A stretch of 9,492 nucleotides of DNA from Synergistes sp. (GTDB lineage Bacteria; Synergistota; Synergistia; Synergistales; Synergistaceae), in assembly GCA_016288355.1 (NCBI GenBank), contig JAEEYY010000038.1:1-9492 (forward strand). Direction: 5' to 3'. The notes under the pieces are model-generated. The model did not search any database and was not told where the DNA came from. It saw only the letters and a list, made by a program, of their open reading frames with translations. Shown one piece after another: positions 4,574-9,492 of this stretch; positions within the stretch are counted from its first letter, which is position 1, and each line of letters opens with the position of its first letter. The translations under genes and the position numbers were made by a program.

Positions 4574-6358
4574 TCAGCACACGTCGAATGAGAAAAGATG
4601 CGCGGCATCGTTTCCCCAGGTTTCCAATGGTGTAAGGCGGATGCCCAGGTATTCACCTGTTAAGGGAATGGTATTCAGACGTTGGTAGTTGTTTTGTGTT
4701 TCGTATAAAACTCTCCATTCTCCTGACTCGCTCAAGCCTTCGAGCCTGTATGCCCGGGTCATGGTTTTGGGCACATAGAAATCAGGACAGTGCCATGGGC
4801 GGTTAGCGAGCATGTTGTGCCTGAACGGGCATCCGCTGATGAAGGGCATGGTGTCGCGGTTGAGGTCACTGTCCCAGATGATGCGCGCCTTTTTGACGGG
4901 ACATTTCCTGCCGAACAGGTATGCCGCGCTCTGCCCCAGCGCCAGTGTGACGCCGTTATCGCTGTTATCAATTGGGCGGTCCAGACCGTTGCGCAGGTTT
5001 TCGGCATCCGGGCCAGGGCACAGCAATTCAGCATTCAGCGTCAGTTCAGGTATCCTGCGGGTGCGGAATGGAAGATAACAATCGTCTTCCATCAGGATAG
5101 CCTGCAGCTCCTCAATGGCGTTTTCGTAAACGCTGCGCGGAGTTGCTCCGTCTCGAACGGCCAGGTATGCCGCCGCGCCTACGGCTTGACCAAGGGTGGC
5201 GCAGGTGCCCATGACGCGGGTGGAAGAGAGTGCCCAGTGAGTGACGGATATATTGCGGCCTGCGCAGAACAGATTGTTTATGTTGCGGGAAAACAGGCTG
5301 CGGTAGGGGATGCCGTAAGGTCGGGGAGCGGGGTAATTGACGTTGGGATGGTCTCCGGAGTAGAAACCACGGGGGTCGTGGTCGTCTATGGACCAGCCGC
5401 CATAAGCGACCAGGTCAGGAAAGTGCCCGCCGCTCTGAACATCGTTCTGCGTCATGACCACATCTCCGAGATAGCGCCTGCTCTCACGCTTGCCTGGCAG
5501 TATACCCACCCAATCTAAACGCCAATTGGCGTTTTTTTCTTTATTCTCAGGCGCGTTTTTTACGTAATCCCACAGGCCGTAAGCGATTCGCAGCAACTCG
5601 TCGCGCTTTTCTTCCGTGTCGGCTATGGAGTCTGCGTCGCCGCCAATCTCCAGATACCAGAAGTTCTCGGTAGGGCTGTCCATATCCGGGATGCGGTGAG
5701 GCAGATTCTGGGCTGTATAATGATAGGCCCATTTGGGCGGAATGAAGGTGCTGGGCCTGTCTTCCTGCCTTGCTTGAATCATGCAGCTCATACCCATGGT
5801 TTTCCTGTCGCCTAGATCGGGGGCGATGCTTTCGCCGAACGCGCTCTTTGCTTCGCGGCCTATAACGAAGTCTGCGCCGGACAGGGGCGCGAGTACACTG
5901 TCGCCCGAACAGTCCGCGAATACCCGGGCGTTGACGGTATGGTACTGTTCGGTAGTCAGTTGCCAGCCTGTCACGCATTTGATGCGGCTGCCGTCCATTT
6001 CAACGGCGTTGACGGAACAGTTTAGCAGGAGGATCAGATTTGATTCAGCGCACGCCAGCCCGTACAGGATGCCGTCCCATATGGAGTAGTTCTTATCCGG
6101 ATTCCTGTACAGGTTTTCCAGCATTATTTCTTCCAGCAGGCCGGTCTCCAGCTTGTTTTCGCCGCGGAATCCGGCTCCGCACACCCACATGCGGATCTCA
6201 CTTGAAGCGTTACCCCCCAGCATAGGCCTTTCCTGTACCAATGCGGTGCTCACGCCGTGCCTGGCCGCTTCCACTGCGGCACACAGGCCCGCCAGGCCTC
6301 CTCCGACCACGCAGAAGTCCACATCGTGGTATATCATTTTGAAAGTGTCCCGTGACAT
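4574..6358 (-). CDS. FAD-dependent oxidoreductase (FAD_oxidored family)
   Basis: A 594-residue flavoprotein. The dinucleotide-binding fold is at the N-terminus: V-V-G19-G-G-L-A-G24 (GxGxxG), with acidic E43 ending the second strand. The family motif G-G-N-A-S-S-E-I-R-M-W-V-C-G-A is at 48-62. Further on come A-D-C-S-G-D-S-V-L-A-P-L-S-G-A and, near residues 365-400, N-N-L-F-C-A-G-R-N-I-S, R-V-M-G-T-C-A-T-L-G-Q-A-V-G-A-A, the second FAD-contact region. The last 120 or so residues look like a beta-rich accessory domain. The start at 6358 has GGAGG (6366-6370) 7 bases upstream. Members are often found among carbohydrate-uptake and sugar-catabolism genes and are sometimes mislabelled xanthan lyase; the substrate is not established. 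No signal peptide is seen. Its upstream region (6359-6602) shows no clear promoter. Confidence 0.85.
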   Translation of the reverse strand: MSRDTFKMIYHDVDFCVVGGGLAGLCAAVEAARHGVSTALVQERPMLGGNASSEIRMWVCGAGFRGENKLETGLLEEIMLENLYRNPDKNYSIWDGILYGLACAESNLILLLNCSVNAVEMDGSRIKCVTGWQLTTEQYHTVNARVFADCSGDSVLAPLSGADFVIGREAKSAFGESIAPDLGDRKTMGMSCMIQARQEDRPSTFIPPKWAYHYTAQNLPHRIPDMDSPTENFWYLEIGGDADSIADTEEKRDELLRIAYGLWDYVKNAPENKEKNANWRLDWVGILPGKRESRRYLGDVVMTQNDVQSGGHFPDLVAYGGWSIDDHDPRGFYSGDHPNVNYPAPRPYGIPYRSLFSRNINNLFCAGRNISVTHWALSSTRVMGTCATLGQAVGAAAYLAVRDGATPRSVYENAIEELQAILMEDDCYLPFRTRRIPELTLNAELLCPGPDAENLRNGLDRPIDNSDNGVTLALGQSAAYLFGRKCPVKKARIIWDSDLNRDTMPFISGCPFRHNMLANRPWHCPDFYVPKTMTRAYRLEGLSESGEWRVLYETQNNYQRLNTIPLTGEYLGIRLTPLETWGNDAAHLFSFDVC

Positions 6359-6386
6359 TGCCAGTCCTCCAAAGTAGCTCGGACTA

Positions 6387-6597
6387 TCAGCCGATCTCCC
6401 ACATGACTGTCACCGTATCGGCGACTTCGATATCATCAGGTTCGATGTCCATGGCGTAGCTCTTGCTGCTCATAAGAATACCCGTTTTCCCCTATCAGCA
6501 GGTGTTCGGATTTTGTGAAGCCCGCTTTTTGAATGGCTTTTATCCTTTCAACGGCATATATGGGAGCTTTCGTCAGAACACCTTTACAGCCCAGCAT
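6387..6597 (-). pseudogene. Region with two overlapping short frames, possibly one frameshifted gene remnant
   Basis: Between the small membrane protein and the oxidoreductase there is no convincing intact gene. One minus-strand frame (6597-6436, 53 codons) includes A-V-E-R-I-K-A-I-Q-K-A-G-F-T-K-S-E-H. A second frame (6473-6387, 28 codons) reads S-Y-A-M-D-I-E-P-D-D-I-E-V-A-D-T-V-T-V and ends W-E-I-G. Both look protein-like, and joining them by a shift near 6470 would give one polypeptide of about 70 residues. The second part faintly recalls the C-terminal barrel of aminomethyltransferase (GcvT) relatives, but this is a guess. No good ribosome binding site precedes either ATG. Confidence 0.25.
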
Positions 6598-6602
6598 TGC
6601 TC

Positions 6603-6866
6603 TCACTCATCTTTCTTCTTTACCCCCGAGCCGATGAGAAGTCCCAGCACCATCCCGACTATCATGCCAATGCCGACATTGATATGAATGGCTGTCGAAA
6701 TCGCGACACCCAGGCACACGCCCAAAGCCATTCCCTCGGAGCTGTATTCTCCCTGCTTTTCCTGTTTCTTTTTCGTACCTGACTCTCTCACGGCGAAAAA
6801 CGCAAGCAAAAGCGCCATGGCGATCCAAGGCAATGCGGCGCTTAAAAAATCAAGAATGTTCTCCAT
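6603..6866 (-). CDS. Small glycine-rich membrane protein
   Basis: An 87-residue protein with a hydrophobic segment at about residues 8-26 (A-L-P-W-I-A-M-A-L-L-L-A-F-F-A), a charged middle (K-K-K-Q-E-K-Q), and a glycine-patterned hydrophobic C-terminal half (about 45-81, G-I-G-M-I-V-G-M-V-L-G-L-L-I-G) ending in K-K-K-D-E. The GxxxG-like spacing suggests tightly packed helices. Function unknown. The start at 6866 has GGAG nine bases upstream; an in-frame ATG at 6881 with AGGAAAAGG nearby is an alternative adding five residues. It lies 43 bases after the DUF2812 gene in the same direction and is probably the last gene of the PadR operon. Confidence 0.7.
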   Translation of the reverse strand: MENILDFLSAALPWIAMALLLAFFAVRESGTKKKQEKQGEYSSEGMALGVCLGVAISTAIHINVGIGMIVGMVLGLLIGSGVKKKDE

Positions 6867-6909
6867 GCAGGTCATCTCCATCTGCCTTTTCCTATTTTAT
6901 GCCCCCCGT

Positions 6910-7416
6910 TCACTCATGCAGCAGCCGTTCCCTTTCCAAGGCTTCTTTTTTGCCGTGGATTCGGCCCAGCGCATACATGAGCAGAGTCGCACAGAGCAGG
7001 TTGATCCACCCGAGACGGGACGGATTGTACGTGTTGGCAACGCCGATCAGCAGATTGGCGCCGCCGATCACGCTCAGCAATTTGCCGATTTTGTCCAGAT
7101 GGCTGATACGGGAGTCGATATCGGAAAACAGATCGAAGGGCCCGTCCGCCGTCTTTTTGCGGAAGTAGATCCACATCATCATCCGGCCCACATATTCCGC
7201 GTCCGTATCTTTCATGAACGATATGTAAGACTCGTCATACGGGTGCATTTCCAGACGGACAGTATATTCACCCGGTTCACAGCGGACAAAATGATAGGTG
7301 CAGAACCCGACGCTTTCCAGCACCCAGCCGTTTATCGCCATCTCGTTCAGCCAGTCTTCTTCTTTTTCAAAATCCCAGATCCAGAACCACTTTTTGATGG
7401 TTTTCCTGTTTTCCAT
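6910..7416 (-). CDS. DUF2812 domain membrane protein
   Basis: A 168-residue protein with the N-terminal pattern of DUF2812: K-K-W-F-W-I-W-D-F-E-K-E-E-D-W-L-N-E-M-A-I-N-G-W (about 8-31), then Y-x-F-x-R-C-E-P-G-E-Y-T-V-R-L-E (41-56). Two transmembrane helices follow at about 111-127 and 135-151, with a basic C-terminal tail. The start at 7416 has GGGAGG (7424-7429) 7 bases upstream; an ATG at 7422 would be only one base from that site. The biochemical role is unknown. DUF2812 genes are very often paired with PadR regulators in Firmicutes, as here, where the two genes nearly touch. That suggests a regulated membrane response, possibly to envelope stress or drugs. Confidence 0.83.
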   Translation of the reverse strand: MENRKTIKKWFWIWDFEKEEDWLNEMAINGWVLESVGFCTYHFVRCEPGEYTVRLEMHPYDESYISFMKDTDAEYVGRMMMWIYFRKKTADGPFDLFSDIDSRISHLDKIGKLLSVIGGANLLIGVANTYNPSRLGWINLLCATLLMYALGRIHGKKEALERERLLHE

Positions 7417-7418
7417 GT

Positions 7419-7733
7419 TCATTCCTCCCTCAGTATTCTCTCGCCGTTTTCTGCGAGTTCCCGAAGCCTTTCCACTTCATGACGCAGGACATGAAGACCT
7501 TTTTCCGTCAGCCGGTATTCTTTTCGCCTGCTGTCTTCATCGAACGGAAGCTGAATGATCCAGCCCTTTGCGCTCAGCGCGTTCAGCGCGCCGTACAGTG
7601 TACCGGCTGCAAGGCGAACCCGTCCGCCGGACAGTTCTTCTGTCAGCTGCATGATACCGTAGCCATGCCGCGGCCTGACCAGCGACAGGAGAATATAATA
7701 GGTCGCTTCCGTAAGCGCGAATCCTTCCGCCAT
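7419..7733 (-). CDS. PadR family transcriptional regulator
   Basis: A 104-residue short PadR repressor: T-E-A-T-Y-Y-I-L-L-S-L (8-18), H-G-Y-G-I-M-Q (23-29), L-A-A-G-T-L-Y-G-A-L-N-A-L (41-53) as the recognition helix with the classical G-T-L-Y core, then the wing D-S-R-R-K-E-Y-R-L-T-E-K-G (67-79) and a C-terminal dimerisation helix. The start at 7733 has GGAGGTG (7739-7745) 5 bases upstream. It leads a PadR - DUF2812 - small membrane protein operon. The promoter upstream is packed with ATATCG-type dyads, consistent with autorepression; the inducer is unknown. Confidence 0.9.
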   Translation of the reverse strand: MAEGFALTEATYYILLSLVRPRHGYGIMQLTEELSGGRVRLAAGTLYGALNALSAKGWIIQLPFDEDSRRKEYRLTEKGLHVLRHEVERLRELAENGERILREE

Positions 7734-7753
7734 AAGCCCACCTCCATCGCATT

Positions 7754-7806
7754 CCGATATATCGCCTTCGGATATATCGTAACGCTATTATATCGGAACA
7801 CGATAT
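7754..7806. promoter_or_regulatory. PadR operator cluster
   Basis: Three related dyads: CGATATATCG (7755-7764), CGGATATATCG (7769-7779) and ATATCG-GAACA-CGATAT (7790-7806). The last overlaps the -10 box and promoter spacer; the first two lie at and just after the transcript start. All share the core ATATCG/CGATAT, so they are probably sites for the PadR protein encoded downstream. Confidence 0.65.
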
Positions 7807-7815
7807 AAATGTCAA
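7787..7815 (-). promoter_or_regulatory. Promoter of the PadR operon
   Basis: Minus-strand -35 box TTGACA (7810-7815) and -10 box TATAAT (7787-7792), both perfect consensus with a 17-base spacer. This predicts a transcript start near 7780, inside the operator repeats, and a leader of about 45 bases. Confidence 0.92.
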
Positions 7816-7824
7816 GCCTTTTTT

Positions 7825-7850
7825 AAAAATTTGAGGGTTTCCCCGCAAAT
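7825..7850 (-). terminator. Rho-independent terminator candidate for the isomerase operon
   Basis: On the minus strand ATTTG and CAAAT pair (7846-7850 with 7829-7833), then after one C/T mismatch GGG pairs with CCC around a GAAA tetraloop. Five T residues follow (complement of 7825-7829). The stem is modest, but the tetraloop, T-run and place between the isomerase gene and the PadR promoter all fit a terminator. Confidence 0.5.
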
Positions 7851-7891
7851 CGCTACTGCGCCAACTTCATGCCTGCAGTAATACTATTCTG

Positions 7892-8005
7892 TCACGCCTT
7901 CCTGACTGGATTCCGGATGACTGTTTTCAGTTTCTCAGGCACCACCTTCCGGGCATCGCTCAAATGCACCGGGAGCTGTTTGGTTTCCAGCCATTGATTG
8001 TCTAC
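7892..8005 (-). other. Coding-like tail after the isomerase gene, unrecognised
   Basis: Past the isomerase stop (8002-8004) a different minus-strand frame gives about 37 natural-looking residues (W-L-E-T-K-Q-L-P-V-H-L-S-D-A-R, then K-V-V-P-E-K-L-K-T-V-I-R) and ends at 7892. Upstream in that frame it is only the shadow of the isomerase gene. It could be the remaining C-terminus of another gene joined here, or chance. Nothing else is seen between 7851 and 8001. Confidence 0.2.
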
Positions 8006-8925
8006 TGAACCTGAATACCATAGCTCTCCAGCATCCACACGCCGACTTCGCGCATCAATGCGATCTGTTTTTGTTGCAGGTTCAATGAGGGCGATGCCAG
8101 CCTGTCTCCCGGCTTCACATTGCGGCGGAACCAGGGCCAGCTGTCTGCGCACCTGAAGGTATTGCTGCCCTCGAAAGTAAAACCACCCTGATAGCCGGAA
8201 TCGAGCAGGCCCCGGATCACATCGTCGAAATTCGTTGTCCCGCACATGGGCATCAAATGTGCGTCCGTCCTGCCGTCGTTGTCCTGTAGGTGCAGCGCGC
8301 GCAGTTCGTTTCCCATGTCCATGATGTCCGTATACTGGTCACACCCCTGAACGTTGGCGTGGCCGGTATCCCAGACGATATGGAGCCTGGGAATGTCCGC
8401 CTCTTCCACGAATTCGCGCATTTCCTTCCCGGTACGGAGAAAGTACTCCGGATTCCATGCTTCCGCACTGTTCTCGGTCAGCATGTCTACACTGTATTCC
8501 TCTGCATCCTCTTCAAACAAGCGGTAAAAAGAAATGTTCCGTTTCCTGAAGTCAGCTTCGTTTGAACCGCAGCCCGCCGCATGGATAACTGTGTGGGGGA
8601 TACCCAGCATCGCGCAGGCTTCGATCGTACGCTTTGTAGCCAGGATCAGCGCTTCCCGGTCTTCTCCCTCCCGGAAGTGCTCTCCGTCAGGCGAGTGGGC
8701 CTGACAGAAGTCGAAACCGAACTTTTCGGCGGCCTTCAGGCTGTCTTCAATTTCTCGTTTCCAGGCGTCACCGGGTGAGATCCACGGCGATCCTTTATAG
8801 ATGACTGCGTAAAACGACATATCGAGATGTTTGAACCCCGTCGCGAACATGGCTTCCAGCGGTGCTGCGACGCTGCGATCCGCAAAATAAGGGGCGAGGT
8901 CGCATGTGGTCGTCACAAGTTTCAT
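8002..8925 (-). CDS. Sugar phosphate isomerase/epimerase (xylose isomerase-like TIM barrel)
   Basis: A 307-residue AP-endonuclease-2/xylose-isomerase-like TIM barrel. The usual metal and catalytic ligands can be placed: E151 in L-T-E-N, D186 and H189 in V-W-D-T-G-H-A-N, H212 in L-H-L-Q-D-N, and E252 in F-T-F-E-G-S. H115 in V-I-H-A-A-G is also family-typical. These proteins interconvert keto-sugars or their acids (epimerases, inosose-type isomerases and dehydratases); the exact substrate cannot be read from sequence. The start at 8925 has GGGAGGAG (8935-8942) 9 bases upstream; the longer frame to 8991 lacks such a site. It follows the C-terminal remains of a second isomerase by 75 bases in the same direction, suggesting a tandem catabolic operon. 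Confidence 0.87.
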   Translation of the reverse strand: MKLVTTTCDLAPYFADRSVAAPLEAMFATGFKHLDMSFYAVIYKGSPWISPGDAWKREIEDSLKAAEKFGFDFCQAHSPDGEHFREGEDREALILATKRTIEACAMLGIPHTVIHAAGCGSNEADFRKRNISFYRLFEEDAEEYSVDMLTENSAEAWNPEYFLRTGKEMREFVEEADIPRLHIVWDTGHANVQGCDQYTDIMDMGNELRALHLQDNDGRTDAHLMPMCGTTNFDDVIRGLLDSGYQGGFTFEGSNTFRCADSWPWFRRNVKPGDRLASPSLNLQQKQIALMREVGVWMLESYGIQVQ

Positions 8926-9000
8926 GTCTCTTTTCTCCTCCCTGACTTGTGGCCGCAAAACGAACCGGCTTTCTTCAGTTGCTCGGGGCACGGCATCCGC

Positions 9001-9204
9001 TTAAGGGAGCCTTCCGCGCAGAAAGTCCGCGCTCGCTTTCGCGCAGGCGAATGCGTCCTTTACCCCGGAAGGTTCGTCCTGCTCGACACAGAGCCAATCT
9101 GCTGTTCCGCATTCCGGAAGTATGGAATCCCAGTTCAAAGCGCCGCTCCCGACGGGCATAAATACACTTTACCGTCGATTCTGAGGCAGCCTGTCATTCA
9201 TCTT
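9001..9204 (-). pseudogene. Second sugar phosphate isomerase/epimerase, C-terminal fragment with frameshift
   Basis: From 9159 the minus-strand frame reads M-P-V-G-S-G-A-L-N-W-D-S-I-L, then D-W-L-C-V-E-Q-D-E, and ends K-A-S-A-D-F-L-R-G-R-L-P at a TAA (9001-9003). P-V-G-x-G-x-x-x-W and V-E-Q-D are the C-terminal hallmarks of xylose-isomerase-like TIM barrels. Just upstream, in the next frame, about 9160-9196 encodes R-I-D-G-K-V-Y, which normally leads straight into F-M-P-V-G, so one T appears to be missing at about 9160. Homology ends near 9204, where a TGA and AT-richer unrelated sequence begin. About 200 N-terminal residues are missing. Confidence 0.7.
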
Positions 9205-9232
9205 CCGCGAAATTGTTATTCGGATTGAATTC

Positions 9233-9301
9233 TTGTTCTTGCACGACCGCTCTTTTTGAAAGAACATTTGGTTCAGCTAAGTTACCTAAGAGCAAGAACA
9301 A
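9233..9301. repeat. 10-bp perfect inverted repeat
   Basis: TTGTTCTTGC at 9233-9242 is repeated inverted as GCAAGAACAA at 9292-9301, with 49 bases between. It lies in the AT-richer end region beside the broken isomerase and HNH-like gene. It might be a remnant mobile-element end or chance; no transposase is seen. Confidence 0.3.
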
Positions 9302-9371
9302 TGCCATACACCATATCTTCTATAATTCTTTCTTTGATGGAACAAGCTCAGTTTTCCAAATAGTATACTTA

Positions 9372-9491
9372 TTACTCATGATCACGGACATGATCCAGAA
9401 TCGCCTGAAACCAGAACAGCTTATAGCATTCTGATTTGTTATCAAACAAGCGGGATAAACCGGCAACATTTAATTGCTCTGATCTTGGCAG
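9372..9491 (-). pseudogene. HNH endonuclease-like N-terminal region, interrupted and running off the window
   Basis: The minus-strand frame entering from the right edge reads L-P-R-S-E-Q-L-N-V-A-G-L-S-R-L-F, then Y-K-L-F-W-F-Q-A-I-L-D-H-V, and meets TAA at 9372-9374. The L-F-x-N/D-x-S-x-x-Y-K-x-x-W-F-x-A-I-L pattern resembles the N-terminal region of a group of HNH-endonuclease-domain proteins in Firmicutes and Bacteroidetes; this is from memory and the HNH motif itself is not in view. Past several stops the same frame resumes with I-K-E-R-I-I-E-D-M-V-Y (about 9306-9338), which could be the next conserved helix. The start lies outside the window. It looks like a decayed gene. Confidence 0.45.
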
Positions 9492-9492
9492 C

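Noticed and set aside
4790..5518. Long + strand open frame of 242 codons
   Set aside because: It is the complement of the FAD oxidoreductase, whose motifs and ribosome binding site are clear.
6688..7482. Long + strand open frame of 264 codons
   Set aside because: It crosses three minus-strand genes of the PadR operon antisense and shows no protein family features.
9213..9434. Plus-strand open frame of 73 codons at the right end
   Set aside because: It is antisense to the HNH-like frame, starts without a ribosome binding site and has low-complexity composition typical of AT-rich shadow frames.
1..9492. CRISPR array, tRNA or rRNA gene
   Set aside because: No regularly spaced direct repeats of CRISPR length and no cloverleaf or rRNA-like segment were seen; the 39-bp periodic sites at 4151-4242 are short palindromes at a promoter.

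Overview
The window looks like a moderate-GC genome of a Bacillota (Clostridia-type) bacterium. The grounds are strong AGGAGG-type ribosome binding sites, textbook TTGACA-17-TATAAT promoters, an LplB-type polysaccharide ABC permease tail, a PadR/DUF2812 pair, a MarR/UvrA-like pair and an FAD-dependent oxidoreductase of a kind common beside clostridial sugar-uptake genes. This is inferred from gene content; no phylogenetic marker gene is present.

Layout from left to right. (1) Positions 1-239 hold the C-terminus of an LplB-like permease and the first codons of the next gene on the + strand. They run into (2) a minus-strand marR + uvrA-like operon (240-1027) whose second gene is cut at the same place, so two unrelated operons are fused near 239/240. 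(3) 1028-1380 is a gap with a possible gene remnant and a strong hairpin. (4) 1381-4246 is the most interesting block: a minus-strand operon hipB-hipS-hipT followed by a serine hydrolase. The three hip genes overlap by 4 nt each and form a tripartite HipBST-type toxin-antitoxin module (DNA-binding HipB, HipS corresponding to the N-terminal part of HipA, and kinase HipT). Three near-identical palindromes spaced exactly 39 bp apart sit over its promoter, and a possible divergent promoter reuses the outermost one. (5) 4260-4573 holds a long palindrome and two short gene remnants lying tail-outwards. (6) 4574-6358 is an FAD-dependent oxidoreductase. (7) 6359-6602 has short open frames in two registers and no convincing intact gene. 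(8) 6603-7815 is a self-contained PadR - DUF2812 - small membrane protein operon with its own operator-rich promoter. (9) 7825-9159 carries a terminator, an intact sugar phosphate isomerase/epimerase and the frameshifted C-terminus of a second one. (10) 9205-9492 is AT-richer and contains a broken HNH-endonuclease-like reading frame running off the right edge.

Functionally there are two themes. One is carbohydrate uptake and catabolism (LplB permease, FAD oxidoreductase, two xylose-isomerase-like TIM barrels). The other is a set of small regulated stress or defence-type cassettes (MarR/UvrA-like, HipBST, PadR/DUF2812). Several genes are truncated exactly where an unrelated fragment begins (near 239, 4400 and 9205-9375). 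This means either a rearrangement-prone accessory region or misjoined assembly; the sequence alone cannot decide.
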